Part shown: positions 11,148-23,873 of the stretch, piece by piece
Layout: the number at the start of each line of letters is the position of its first letter
How positions within the stretch are numbered: position 1 is the stretch's first letter
Assembly: GCF_020740795.1 (NCBI RefSeq)
Contig: NC_067286.1
Span: 18,976,350-19,040,349, forward strand
DNA: 64,000 bases
Direction of reading: 5' to 3'
From: Apus apus
Lineage: Eukaryota; Chordata; Aves; Apodiformes; Apodidae
Made by a program: the position numbers and the translations under genes
The notes under the pieces: model-generated
What the model was told of the DNA's origin: nothing
The model's database searches: none
The model's input: only the letters and a program-made list of their open reading frames with translations

Positions 11148-11997
11148 CTATGCTCCAGAGTCCTTCACTGTCACTTCCAGGGCTCTGTCATCCTTATTCA
11201 TAGTCTTCAGAGTGCTCCTTTCTATATCACTGGAACACACATGAAACAGCAGGAGTGCACAGCAGTCAGTGGGATGCACAAGTTTGGGTAGTCTTTCAGT
11301 GACGTGCCATATGCAAGCCCCTGGCAAGTAATAAACCTCTCTAGAAAGTGGGTCTGGTTGGCAAATAGGTGCCTCTGTACCTCTTAGATGAGAGTCTCCC
11401 AATCACTATGACTTGTTGCTTCCTCTTGTTTGCACTTGTCAATACATGGCGAGCCACTGGAACTGTCTTGTTTGGGTCCAGCAACTTACCTGATGGAGCC
11501 TGGCTTTCTTCCTGTCCAGACTGCAGAACCCTGAAGTGGTTTTGCAGAGGCACCTCAGATTTTGTCGGAAGCCTCTTCTTTCTGCTGTTTTTTATCATTG
11601 GAATCTTCCATTCTTCTTTCTTGGGCTCTTTCCTTTCTCTGCATGCTGGCAGGGCGTTTATTGGCTGTGCGACCACAGGCTGCATTTTTGCTGCAGCCTG
11701 GGCTGGGATCTCCCTCCTTTTCTGTCTCCCTGAAGTTACACAGCCCTCAGCTGTTTCCCTCAGCTCGGCCATCTGCTGCAGGAGGTCCTCTACCTGGGCA
11801 CACCCTATGCATTAAGGTTTGCCACCTATCCCTGCCCCATGCAAGAGATCCAGGCACTTCCCACAGCCTGAGGTCTGTACAGCAACCTCTCCCTTCAACA
11901 GCTCTGTCTGGATGGAGGCATCAGGCACCACCGGAGTAGATGGTGCAGAAACCCCAGCTGGAGCTGCAGCCTTTGCTTTCTGCCCAGTGCTCACCAT
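11148..11997 (-). pseudogene. CR1 ORF1 remnant with esterase-like motif
   Basis: ORF1 appears to begin with the ATG at 11997-11995 (MVSTGQKAK). It reaches an in-frame stop at 11814-11812, continues in the same frame to about 11400, then shifts frame. The second frame (11402-11148) holds GDSHLRGTEAP, the GDS-type motif of the SGNH/GDSL esterase domain known from CR1-clade ORF1 proteins, followed by a DCCALLLFHV and SSDIE region. An extra base in the run at 11398-11400 explains the shift, because the first frame reads VIVIG and then diverges exactly at the motif. The copy is dead. Confidence 0.75.
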
Positions 11998-12290
11998 TTT
12001 GCCTTGTTAGTTAAGATGAGCACCCTTGACGCGTAAAGACTACCTTGGAGCTAAGCCCTCCGAAGGAGCGCCCCCCCAGCACGCCCTGCCGGCGCAACTT
12101 GCTGCCCCATGCGCAGTTGGCCATGCTCCCCGGGGCAGCCTTTTACCACAGTCTGAGAGGCAGCGGTGCTGCTGGCTTGGCCTGGGCCGCCCCTGCAGCC
12201 CGCCCACAAGGCACAGGCTGGCCGTTTTCTTACCTTCGAAAGCTCCAAGAATAACCCTTAGCCAGCCTTTTTAGCCACGAATCTCTCCCC
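11998..12290 (-). promoter_or_regulatory. CpG-rich CR1 5' UTR, likely internal promoter region
   Basis: This GC- and CpG-rich stretch (multiple GCGC, CCGG and CGCGT sites) lies directly upstream of the CR1 ORF1 ATG in the minus sense. Full-length non-LTR retrotransposons carry their promoter here. It is the only CpG-rich part of the left 57 kb, and it belongs to the transposon rather than to the host gene. Confidence 0.5.
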
Positions 12291-12300
12291 CAGGTGAGGG

Positions 12301-13937
12301 CTTACCTGCACTGGAGTCAGTCTCCTCAGCGAGTGACTGCAGGTGTGTTAATGCTCCATTTAGTCGTGCTCTTTTACAGCCTTGAGCCATATGCAAGACA
12401 GCCTCAGGATATGCAAAATTTTTAAAGAGTATGAAAGCCATCTTAATTACACCATAAACATTCCCTTCCTTTTTTGCTTGTTGATAACTCTTAAAATTAC
12501 CCCACTGAACAGTCACAGGAAATACTGGGGTTTCAGGGAGGTTGTTTGTTTTTTGTTTTGTTTGGGTTTGGTTTGTTGATTTTTTTTCAAAAACAACATT
12601 TTATATAAACAAGAAAATGTAATGGTTGTGTTCCCTTTGAGGACACTGTTCACACAAGAAGTCCTCCTCTCTTCCCTTTGTGGAAAACATGTTTATAAAA
12701 TCCAACTGGAGGTGAAGGCTTAAGGCAGACCTAACGCTCCAGCTTACAAAACAGAAATGGTCATGTAGGACTCTTGAAAGCAGCTTGCCAGCTTAGGAGT
12801 CAATATAAAAATAATTCAAGGGTTCTTGATTTTGTTTGTTGCTGTTTTGTTTGGGTTTTTTTTAATAGTCTTGCAAACAACATCTGTATCATTTGGTCAG
12901 GGCTTCAAAATACATCTTACAAACTAGCACGTATTTGGCTGTTAGCACTCTACTGTGGTCAAACTAAACCTGACACTACAATGAATCCATTGAGACTGCT
13001 GGGGCTCCAAGATACACATGCAACTTTCCAGTCAGGGTAAATGAAATGATACTGATATTTTGGAGTAAGCCATATTATTGCAATAACAGTTTCTGTACTC
13101 TAGATATAAGTACAATGAAACAATGCTCAGGGGAGTGGTGGAAACACAATCAGGAGGATTCGTGCTGGGCACTGGAAAGAGCTAATTGTGGAAGCAGATG
13201 CCAATCTTCTGGTCACTGGCAATGCCCTGTGCTGGTAGTGGTCAGCTAACAAGGTGCCACGCTGGGCAGTGAGCAGCAGCAAGCAACATCTGCTCCCAGC
13301 CATCAAAAGCAGCTGAACCAGTGTTCCAAAACTGCAGTCCAAGCCCACAGCACTAACCAGACCCCTGTTCAAGCATGCTGCAACTCTCACTGTCACTGCA
13401 GCAGAAAGTCTCCAGTCCCAGAGCAAAGCCACACCACTATCCAGTGCAGAGGGTATAAATAGCTGGAACCTTTGGCTGTGTGCTTGGGGGATAAAACGAG
13501 TCTTCTCCCTCTGCTCCACCAGCCCTATATTCACCCCAAAGCCCCCAGCTACCATTTTTTTCCTTGCAAATGCACCCTCAGTACTTGGGGTATTTCCTAG
13601 TAACACCGGTCTCCAAAGGGCTCAGCAAGTATTGCTCACATCACCACGCTATTGTCTCATGGGATTTACCACAATGGTAGCACACACCCCTCTGCTGGGG
13701 ACACGGCAGAGCACTGCCACAGTTTGTGGCATGTACCACTATGCAACAATACACACCCCAGCATCCCTAGGGCAGGCATTATAAAGCAGCGTGAACCAGA
13801 AATTCAGGTTTGCTTACTCAGCATCTTCCCCACCCCTGGTTTGGAAAACTGCAATGATCACAACCTCAGAAGGATACACAAATTGAACTTGGTTTCTGGG
13901 GGGAGAGAATATGCCCTAGCACACCACCTGGCTTATC
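12301..13937. other. Presumed intron, simple T/G-rich tracts only
   Basis: A GTTTG/GTTTT-rich tract occurs at about 12540-12590 and a similar short one near 12835-12865. No exon or RNA gene was recognised. The 159-codon minus-strand frame at 13127-13606 has no recognisable protein content. Confidence 0.4.
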
Positions 13938-14545
13938 AGAGAATTACAGAATGCTAGATTAGAAGGCACCTCAAACATCATCTGGCCCAACCTTTCTAGG
14001 TAAGAACAAGGTTTAGATGTAATGGCCCAGCAACCTGTCAAGCTCAGTCCTAAAAGTGTCCAGTGCTGGGGAATCCACCACTTCCCTGGAGAGATTATTC
14101 CAATGTCCGACTGTTCTTGTAGTAAAAAAAAAAATTCTGGTCTCCAATTGGGATCACCCCAGGAATAACCTGCACCTATTTATTATGCCTTGTCTTTTCC
14201 ATATGACTCCTTGTAAAAAAGGAGTCTCCTTCATCTTGGTAGCCACCCTCTAAGTACTGGAACATGGCAATTAGGTCTTCCCTAAGCTTCTTTTCTCAAG
14301 GTTGAGCAAACCCAGTTCTCTCAGCCTTTCCTTGTACAGCAGGCTTCCCAGTCCTTTTATCATCTTTGTGGCCCTTCTCTGGACCCTCTCCAGCCTGTCC
14401 ACTTTATACCGGGGACCACAGCTGAACACAGTATTCCAGGTGTGGCCTGACAAGAGCTGAGTAGAGTGGGATAATGATTTTGTTATTATTGCTGGTGATG
14501 CCCTTGCTGATGCCAGCATCCTGGCTTTCTTTGCCACTGCAGAAT
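13938..14545 (-). mobile_element. CR1 LINE 3' fragment, older subfamily
   Basis: The stretch begins with a degenerate GAATTACAGAATG end. It then matches CR1 3' UTR and ORF2 C-terminal sequence in complement, with recognisable words such as CCAGTTCTCTCAGCC and TTTATCATCTTTGTGGCCC. A minus-strand frame at 14271-14537 reads [13 protein letters not shown], the conserved CR1 C-terminal motif. It is more diverged than the other copies. Confidence 0.8.
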
Positions 14546-17500
14546 TTTACCCTCATTTTGCCCCACAAGAGACTTCTAGGTGGAAGGGTGGCACAATGAG
14601 CAGCCTGAGTCCAGCTCCATGTGGTGCATGGAGAGCCCTGAGCAGGTCTGGTGTGGACCCAAACCCACGAGTGCCAGGTACCCATAGGATGTATTAACCA
14701 AGTAAGCCAGGTGACATCAAACCAGATGCCATCTTTCCATTTCTAGTTTTTCAGAGGTATTCAAGCAACACCTTCAATCAAATAAGCTTGAGAAAGCAAC
14801 ACAAGGAACTTCAGAAAAAACAGTGCTAAAAACCACAGTGGATTTATTACTTATTATTTTCCATGTGCTCAACATTTCTGATGTGAATAACGGACAACAA
14901 CTGAAGTGGGATCTAAGCAACTCAAAGGGGATTACTGCAGGTTAAAGTCTATTAAGAAAATGTTTGAGAAGAGTTTTTCCAGTGAAAGCTAGAACTTGCA
15001 TGGGGAAGGTGACAGTATGCACAGAACTAAAAAAAAATTACTAAACCCCTTCTTGAATGAGATAAAAAGCAGAGGGAGACATCTGAGTAGATGAGAGCCT
15101 GTGGCAGGGATACAAAGACAGGCATTTGGTATGATGGGGACCCATGCAAGGCTGCCCATAAAAGCAGCAGCAGATGCTATTCTCCCCAGGAAAGAAACAC
15201 ACACAACTGAAGTATCAGCTGTGTTTCAAGATGCACTCTTACTTCGCTGAAGATGTGCTCAGCTAAAGAAAAAAAAAAAAAAAAGGCAAAAAAACCCAAA
15301 CAAACAATAGAAGGATAAAAAAACCCCAAACACAAAACAACCCAAACAAACAAAAAAAAACAAACAAAAAAAGCCCGCAAAATTGAACTTGAAAGATGCA
15401 TTTATATTTAACATTTTTTAATGCTTTAACATTCACTCAACAGATCAACAACTAGAGAGTTCACTTAAAACAGGTTCACTTATAAACACAAAATTTCAGT
15501 TAATTGCTACAAAAGATATCTGCAAGGAGGATTATGATTTCCTCGGCAGTCTGGGAAATGGGAATCTCCCTGTTTCAAGATCAAAACTTGGGAGAGCTGA
15601 ATGCATCCTACTAAAGTGCAGCTGGACTTGGCACTGTGCAAGATGGCTTAGAAAAGAGCATTTGTCAATAACTAAGCATCTAAGGACAGTGGATGGTGTT
15701 TTTATAGTAAAGGCAGAAAGAAATCAGTTGGTTTTTTTCTCTAAGAGTCAGGCCAACACAAAGAATAAGATTCATGTTCAAGTTACAACATGCCTTCAGG
15801 CCTTCAAAATAGAGCAGCAGTTGCACTAGACCTTTTGGTATTTTTTTACAAAACATCAAGTCCTTCACCAGGAAGTGCTTCTCCAGAGAGCAGAGGTCAA
15901 AGCTAGTTCACTCTTAATCACCACCGTTAGTTGAGTAGAGAGGAGTCTCACTGAGTTCAGCCCTAAATTTAAAGCATCACTGCCCAAGTGTCGTTCTGGC
16001 TGAGTACAAACCAAGGAGTTAATCTTCCTGGTTCCCATTTCCCATGTAAGTCTGGACCTGCATTCTCATCTCGGCTCAGTGGTCGCAGAACTTCCTGTAA
16101 CATGTGCTTAAGCACGACTGCACCAAAACAAACACAGCACTTTTCTCACCTGCTTCAAGCAGCTTGTTGCCTCCTTTTGGATATCTCCCCACCAAATCTT
16201 CTACTAGGACCCACTACAGGAGGGCAAGCACTAAATCTCTTTTGCAGCAGTAAAGCCTGTGCTGTGCTAAAGCTATTAAAGATTTCTCCCACTTCCTTTA
16301 CTTGATAGAAAACAAAAGCTTGTACCATTGCTCACCATTATCAGAAAACATTTGCTTTCCCAGATTGTTTCTCCCCTCCTTGTTTTGGGAGGGTTTTCAG
16401 TAGAATAACAAGCTCACTCTCAACAAAAAGCAGCAGGGAGTGATTTGGGACAGAGGCCCTTCAGAGCCCACCAGGCTATTAAAGCCCAGACCCAGGAATA
16501 GCCCGGTCCTGCCCTTCTCAACACTGCAGTGTCTTCTCCATCACCTTCAGGTCCCATGGAGGAGACAATGCTCCAGCTGTGGCTTGAAGAGTTGGGGCCA
16601 CTGACCTAGCTTCAAGTGGCTGCCCCTGTTTTCTAGCTGCAAACCAGATCCAGAAGATACTCTGCCCATCATACTGCTGCATCATACTCTGAGTATCATA
16701 CTTTGAGTATCTGCTGTTTCTTTCTTCTCACCATGCACTACACTTCCTTCCTGCCAGATGCCTTATCACATTTCACCCCAAAACCACCCAGATGAAACTT
16801 CCACTCTTGGTGATGCTGCTCTTTTATTCAGTGACCAAAGAAAACACTCTTGCACCAGGCATTAAGCCCGTGGTGGTCCTGCCAGTGAGCGATGCAGAAT
16901 TAAACACAGGTGTGACATGGAAACACAGTGCCAAGCTTACAGTTCCCAAAAAAGCACTGAATGTGTGCACAAACTCAGTTACTTTTTTATTTTAATTATT
17001 TTTTAAAGCAACCAGAATATCAAGTGCCCAAGACCAAGAAGGGCACCAAAAACCCAAGTACTATTTCAGTATTATATTCAGTATACATATTACTTCAGTA
17101 TATATATCCAGTATTATATATCAGTATACAAAACATTAAACTACTGCAACCCAAGCTGCCAAGCCCAAACAGCTTTCACGCACACATAGCAGTTCCCTGC
17201 AACAAAAGCATTATCCAGAGAGCCACTACATACCCTGAAACTGATGCAAGATCGTGTTCCTGAATTCAGCAGTGGGGCTAGAGAAGCGTCTGGTTAGTCT
17301 AAAATTAAGCTACCATTCCTTACACCTGCCCTCCCATGGAATTCCACCACTACAGGGTCTCCATCAGCATGTCACTCCTCTGTCCAAGCCCTCCTCTTCC
17401 AACCTTTTAAACTTGTTTAAGTTTTTTGATCCCATTTTCAATTATTTTTAAGAAGAAAGTAGTGGCAATATTACAGTTGGTGCAGCTGAGGAAAAAGCTG

Positions 17501-20500
17501 AAGCATAAGCCACCCCTTTGACCTGAAAAGGTCACTCATGAGATGCACCCAACTCTAATGTTGCACTCTCTTAGGCATCAATATCCACCAGGAAAGATTT
17601 CAATACTTCTCCTGCCCATGGACTGCTCCTCCCTCTTCTCCTCCCCCCAGCAACATGGCTTTTGCTGAAAAAGCTTCTGACACTACTTAACACTTTAAAG
17701 AAATTGTTTGAGAGAAGTATTATTAAAAGAAGCTCATAAAAGAGGAACCACTTGAGAAAAGCTGCAGCTAAAAATACCCTATCTTTACAATCCTTTAGAG
17801 AAACCATTAACAGATGTCACTTCCCAAACATGTTTGTTTTGTAATTCAGGTGGTACTTCGAACCCTGGATTTTCTTGCCAGGGAACACCATAAGAGACCT
17901 TGGGAAAAGACAATGTTTGCTGCCTCAAAGATCCCACTTTTCTATGCCTTCTGATGGCAAGATACTGTCTGAAACTGGCACCTTCAAATCTGCATTTTCT
18001 TCTAGCAAAATCTAACTTTGCAAAATAACTTTCTGAAGTATTTTGGCCACCCATACCAAGCTGCAGAACATTTGTGCAATGTGGATTTATTTGTATTTTT
18101 TAATACTTCAGAGTATTAAGGTGGAGAATGTGGGAAGGAGATAATGTTAACAAGTGGGTAAGGAGTGTAGAGCAAGTGCCAGCACAGGGCTGGAAACAGC
18201 TTCTCATCTGACCCATATCCTGAGAGGACTGGAAAAATCTGCATTATGCCCAGAGTCCCCCGAGCTCTAAAGGGGGTAACTGACATTTAGTGGTCAGCAG
18301 GAGACAATGATGTACAGCAACTTGATGGCTTCCTTCAACTGTAGGATGAGCAGAATAAATGGAGTCAATTAAATGCCCCCCAGCAGAGAGTTTTGTACCA
18401 TTTCATTGCTTAAGCTCTCGTTTATTGATCACATAGAAAAATACCCAGAAATTACTGCAGGTAGGCAAGGGACTGCCTGTGCTAACATTTTAAGAAGCTA
18501 AGGACATATAAGGGGAAGTTTAGCACACAACAACATGCTTTTTCCTCCAAAAATGTAAATTAAATCCAGCAATAACTTCTCCAGAAGGTCCAGAAACCTT
18601 GTCCAGGTCACACACTTTACTTGAAACGCTCAAAACAGTATTTTTTTTAAGAAATTACACACAAAGAATAATTGTGTCACTCCATTACTTTGGTGGCCAA
18701 CTCTTGCGCCTTGCTTCCTTCCTTCCACCATAAAGAAGCAGTACACGTCATATTTGTCCATTCCCCCTGTCCTCTCCCTGTCCAGGCATTCATACCTGTA
18801 GTCCATCTACTCCCCTGTCAAAGTGATCTGAAATTGGCCTGAAGCAAAATTTAGCATCACAGAAGATACTGGGTATGAAAGTCTCCTGCTTCTCTGAGAA
18901 ATCAGGGTGAATACCCATCAAAAAGCACTTCAAAGGACTAAACTGAAAGAGATGAGCAGGAAGATGACCACGACTATGTTACATCCTTAGAATTTGTTAA
19001 AGGAGATGCACTAGTCTGCTGGAGGACCTCCCTGTGCTCTACCCAGAGCAGGAGGATTTGGGTTATTTTGAAATAGAGCCACTGAGCAGGTCCGTGGAGA
19101 TGTAAAGGGAAAAAGGCAGGGCTCAGCTTCTCAGCCACCACCTCCCTCCAACCACTCAGCCCAGAGGAACTTGGAAGATGTGCCCACATGATGTCATTAC
19201 TGGGTCATTGTCTAAATAAAGGAAGCTTTTTATAGAATTTCCTACTGACAAATTTAATCTGGTAAACCCAGATAGCCAAGACTTCATCAAGCAGAAGGGA
19301 AGGAAAAGGGGAAACAATAACTATACCATCACTGGGGCCAGGGCAGGTAGGTGGTATCTCAGGAAAGAACCCAAAACAAACCCAAACTTACTCCCTAATA
19401 CCTACAAGCTGTATAAAAAGCACAGGTAAGAGTAACACATAACATAAGGGAGATGTGTTTTTACACCATCTGTCACAAGGAAACAGCCTATTTCTGCACC
19501 AGGGGGAGGGAAGGATGAAGACAAAGATGGAAGATAGGGAAAGAAAAACTTTGCTTAAATAGAGTAAATAAAATGTACTTCCATGTCATAGGAGGTATAC
19601 AGCTTCATACTACTCATGTAGCAATTACTGTGCTTCCTTAAAAGCAAACTGGGTGTTTCTGCATATTCAGAAGACTCTAGGCTGCAAACACCTTAAGCTC
19701 CAGTTATCAGCAAGCAGTATTTGCTGGAAGTTGTTTAAAAAAAAAACAACACCCAAACCACTAACAAAAGCAAAACCATACTGCAGTTTAGTCGAGTTCA
19801 CGTGTTGCCTGCATGCCATCCTCTTCTTCCTAACTTCATCACTTCCACAGTGCTATGGAGCGGTTCCCCTTCCTCCCTCTGCTCCTCGCTGCATCTGCAG
19901 CCAGGCAGCCGAACGGAGCGCAGTTGCAGTAGCCTAGTGACTCACGCTGCAGTAATGTGGGTGGGAACTGCTCCCATGCCCAGCTTCTAAGGACACAGCC
20001 TTTTATGGTATTTTTAGAGTGGAAGCTGTTGTGGTTTGTAGCACTTTGCCTTTTGTCTTGCAGGAGCCTCAGAGAAAAAGAGTTCAAGCTCCCCGGGGCT
20101 TCAAGACATAACTGTGTAGAGCCCACCTTGGTGAACTTTCTTGCCTGGCCACACCAGGGATGCTCATGGATGGCAGCTGCTCCACACACAGCTCATCTTG
20201 CAGGCTCCCGCATCTGCAACGCAGGGCATTGGGTGGTTCCACCACCCCACAACCTCCAAACGAGACATAAGAGCAGAGCACAGGTGGGAATTATTCTACA
20301 CACATTTTGACTACTGTAGCCCAGCTTTTAAGGATTCATTCCTTGCACACCCCGAGTCTTACCACCCTGTGGCAATACACTAGAATACACTAGTTTTCAT
20401 CTCCAGTGACAAGCCACCAGACAGACTTTTTACCCTTGATAGGCTTTGGGCATATGAGAAGCTGCCAAAGTCCCAACTGTCTTCACTCAGGGCAAGTGGT

Positions 20501-20556
20501 TTACTTAAAACTGCATCTTTACAGCAAGTAGCTGGAGCATCTATACTACTAAGATA
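14546..20556. other. Presumed intron with simple repeats
   Basis: An A run (15269-15284) leads into an AAAC/AAAAC-rich tract to about 15378. Three imperfect copies of a ~14-bp unit (ATCATACTCTGAGT type) lie at about 16669-16708. An AT-rich stretch with repeated CAGTAT words lies at about 17066-17130. I recognise no exon, RNA gene or transposon. A few CpG and an AP-1-like TGACTCA occur near 19930-19950, too weak to call a promoter. Confidence 0.4.
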
Positions 20557-20935
20557 GGTTGAGGAGAAGAGAGGCTCCAGGGAGACCTCATAGCGGCCTT
20601 CCAGTACCTGAAAGGAGCCTACAAGGAAGCTGAGGAGCAACTTTTCACCAGAGTGGGTAGTGACAGAAAAGGGGGTAATGGTTTTAAACTGAAAGAGGGG
20701 AGATTTAGATTAGACATCAGGAAGAAATTCTTCACCATGAGGGTAGCAAGGTGCTGAAATCAGTTGCCTAGGGAGATTTTGGAAGCCCCCACCCTGGAGT
20801 TGTTTAAGGCCAGTTTGGATGAGGCCTTGTGCAGCCTGGTCTAGTGTGAGGTGTCTGCTTATAGCAGGGAGATTGGAACCTGGTGATCTTTAAGGTCCCT
20901 TCCAACCTTAACCACTCTGATTCTATGATTCTAAG
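20557..20935 (+). mobile_element. CR1 LINE 3' fragment
   Basis: This is forward-oriented CR1 3' sequence: GAGGAGAAGAGAGGCTCC, then the GATTTAGATTAGACATCAGG region. It ends in GATTCTATGATTCTAAG, the characteristic 8-9-bp terminal repeat. It is 5' truncated, as is usual for CR1. Confidence 0.9.
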
Positions 20936-22971
20936 TAGAAAATTAACTCTGTTTGGTTCCTACCCCATAAAAATTTAGATGAAACAGGGCAAGAGGTTAT
21001 TGGGGAAAAGCAGGCAGGTTATGACAGGTGACTGCTCAGGGGAAAGAGCAGTGGCAGAAAAGCCACTCTCCAGGGCTTGTGGACCACACATCACATGTGA
21101 CTCAATCTTGGCAAGAGAACGAAGCAGACTCAGCTGTACTCTTTAAAAGCTGTGGGTCACATCAGAGATTAAAAAGAATATCCCCAAACATTACCCCACA
21201 ATGCTGAAAACAGGACTCTGGTTGCGAACGTGCAGTCGATTGCTTTACAAGACAGCTCTCTGCTTTCCTTCACACCTGAAGCATTATTTTCTCTAGAAGA
21301 GAAGGGCATGAAAATTTCTGTATCCTTAATCACAACTCCAACCAGCCACTGGTGTTAGTTTTATTAAAGCTGGTAAATTCTAGAGGAAATTAAATTATAA
21401 TCCATACATATCTAAAAAGCCTAGGAGAAAAGCTAACAGGATAAAGGAAAAAGTAGTAATCAATCCTGATGCAAAGCAACTGACTTTTCTTTTTTTTAAA
21501 TCCCAGTGAGCTCCAGAAGGAGTCAGCCTACCAGTCAGATGAATGACAGACAGATTTCACCAACTGCGAAGATGGAGTAGAAAATTGCTCTGGAGTGACT
21601 TCCAGGCACAATGGAGGGGAAGCTTGCGGCAGGTTTGAATCAACAAGCACTACCCAGCCCACAACATACTTCAGAGGTGAGCCAGAAAGTCAACATCTCT
21701 CAACAGCAGCAGACCACCACAGTAAAAAGCCTTCCAGCCCTAACCCAAGTTAAAAAGTGATTCAATGCATTGCCCTGAGCACAGCAATCCCAGCATATGC
21801 TGAACAAGATGCCCCACACCAGGGTGACAGCCAGAACTTCCCATACAGACCAAGATGGAGTCTTGCTCCCTGAGCAGACAAAATACATCTTCAAGTTTAG
21901 GGAGTCTTCCTGCTATTAGATAAAAGGCTGAAATTACCAAATTAAAGTTTAAAAAAAATAATCACGTGAAAGGCTCCATCGTGCTCAAAGGAATACAATG
22001 AATTTCCTGTAGTCTCACCCTAAAGACCACAACATCACACCTGATTACCATCCCATCTTACTCCTAAGTCCTGCAGAGCCATCTCGGTCATAGGAAAGCA
22101 AAGCGAGCTCTGCCCTGCCTCATTAAAGTACTAACTACACACAGCAGTAGCTGTGTAAGAGATTGGGCAAGTTGCTTAATTTTTATTATCCTATACTTGG
22201 ACCAGAATTATCAGATTTTATTAAAAAAAATCAGGAAGAAAAACGAACTGAACACAGTAATCAGCCTAAAGACCCTATGGACAACAAAAGAACGCATCCA
22301 AACCTGAACTTAGGTTCACATTTCCCAGACACCTCTGTACAAAGCCTTTAGTTATCAAAAATTGACACTTGTATAGGGAAGGGAGGAAATGCCAGTTTGC
22401 CTTGACACGATCAACTCTGAAGTTGCTGCAAGTGACTTGGTGCCACTTGGAACTTGCCCTGCTGGCAGACCCTAGGGACCCTGTGCCACGAGACCATCCA
22501 CCTGCTCACACCTCCAGCTATGCAGTACACCCACACCTAACACCATTTGGATACTTTCACCCACAAAACAAGAAAGCTTTCCCAGACAGCAAATTCTCTG
22601 CAAGCATCAGAAGCTGATTCCTGCAGAGCAATAACCTCCCTTAACACAGAAGTAAGTTGATGGCTGTGCAGCCTGGGCTTGGATGCATCTGTGCTTGGAT
22701 GTATCCAGGCTTGAAAGCAGCCAGGCTTTGCTGCTGATGGTGTCTCCAAAGGAGAAAATTCAGACGGTCCCTCCAAGCTCTTGCAGCCTGCTCCTCCCTC
22801 AGCAACTGCTCCAGTGACCATGCTGCTGAACTGCACTGGAGTTAGGGTGCAGATTCCCTGGAGCAGACCAGCCTGTGGCTTGCTGGGATGGCTGTGGGAA
22901 GGGATGGATGCCTTTCTCCCCCACTTAAAGGCAAAAGGGCTCACTTCAGTAAATGCTCTAAAAAGGGCTTC
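20936..22971. other. Presumed intron, nothing recognised
   Basis: This is unique-looking sequence between two plus-strand CR1 fragments. No exon, RNA gene or repeat was recognised. Confidence 0.4.
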
Positions 22972-23548
22972 CCGGTAGATGAGAAGCTCAACACGAGCCA
23001 CCAGCGTGCACTCACAGCCCAGAGGGCCAACCCCACCCTGGGCAGCATCAAAAGAATCATGGCAAGCAGGGCTAGGGAGGTGATTTGGCCCCTCTGCTCT
23101 GGTGAGACTGTACCTGGAGTACTGTGTACAGCTCTGGAGCACTCAGAACAAAATATGGAGCTGTTGGAGAGGGTCCAGAGAAGAGAAGGCTCTGGGGGAA
23201 CCCTGTAGCGAGTGGCTCTCCAGTACCTGAGGGGCCCTACAGGAAAGGTAGATAGGGACTTTTTACAAGGGCTTGAAGTGAGACGACAAGGGGTAATGGG
23301 TTAAAACTGCAGAAGGGGAGATTTAGATTATACGTAAGAGGAAATTCTTCAGTGTGAGGGTCATAAGACACTGGAACAGGTTGCCCAGGGAATTTTTGGA
23401 AGCCCCATCCCTGGAAGTGTTCAATACCAGGTTGAACTTGGCTCTGAGCAACCTGATCTAGTGGGAGGTGTCTGGGCCCATGCAGGGGGGTTGGAACTAG
23501 GTGATCCTTACGGTCCCTTCCAACCCAAACCATTCTATGATTCTATAA
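22972..23548 (+). mobile_element. CR1 LINE 3' fragment
   Basis: This forward CR1 fragment starts in the ORF2 C-terminal region (TGAGAAGCTCAACACGAGCC) and runs to a canonical end CATTCTATGATTCTATAA. It lies tail-to-tail with the next fragment, only about 10 bp away. Confidence 0.9.
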
Positions 23549-23559
23549 TATAAGATCTT

Positions 23560-23818
23560 CTTGGAGCCTTCTCTTCTCCAGGCTGAACTGCCCCAACTCT
23601 CTCAGCCTGTCTTCGTAGCAGAGATGCTCTAGCCCTTTGATCATCTTTGTGACCCTTCTCTGGACTTTTCCCAGGAGCTCCATGTCATGCAGGACAGCGT
23701 CAAAAGCTTTGCACAGGTCCAGGTAGATGATGTTGGTTGCTGTTCCTTTGTCCACCGATACCATGACCCCATCGTAGAAGGCCACTGAATTAGTCAGGCA
23801 GGATTTGCCCTTTAATTT
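23560..23818 (-). mobile_element. CR1 LINE fragment with internal deletion (reverse transcriptase fused to C-terminal end)
   Basis: In minus sense, reverse-transcriptase sequence ([16 protein letters not shown] and motif [14 protein letters not shown]) passes directly, in frame, into the ORF2 C-terminal part [19 protein letters not shown]. The palm motifs after motif A are missing, including the catalytic -ADD- motif, as is the terminal ~200 bp of 3' UTR. The open frame (23543-24091) runs through the fusion but lacks essential residues. Confidence 0.8.
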
Positions 23819-23851
23819 GTTTTCCACATAATTACTACCCCCTTGCACAGG

Positions 23852-23873
23852 AAAAAAAAAAAAAAAAAAAAAG
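23852..23873 (+). repeat. Poly-A run (22 bp)
   Basis: This is an uninterrupted run of 22 A close to the end of the CR1 fragment. CR1 elements do not normally carry poly-A, so this is probably an independent simple repeat. Confidence 0.8.

Larger units (their letters stand above)
8499..12300 (-). mobile_element. CR1 LINE, long copy with 5' UTR, broken ORF1 and internally deleted ORF2
   Basis: The 3' end lies at low coordinates, with the typical CR1 3' UTR read in complement (TCTAGTTCCAAC, then a CACCTCCCACTAGAC block). Moving to higher coordinates there are remnants of reverse transcriptase, the start of the endonuclease, an ORF1 with an esterase-like GDSHLRG motif, and a CpG-rich 5' UTR. A separate LTR is inserted at 10345-11054. 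ORF1 has an in-frame stop and a frameshift, and ORF2 has lost its middle. The 5' boundary is approximate and could reach about 12410. Confidence 0.85.

Noticed and set aside
11369-11939. Plus-strand open frames of 125-148 codons
   Set aside because: They are antisense shadows of CR1 ORF1 on the minus strand.
19840-19960. Small GC-richer patch with a TGACTCA word as an alternative promoter
   Set aside because: Too few CpG, no strong donor, and no core promoter element recognised.
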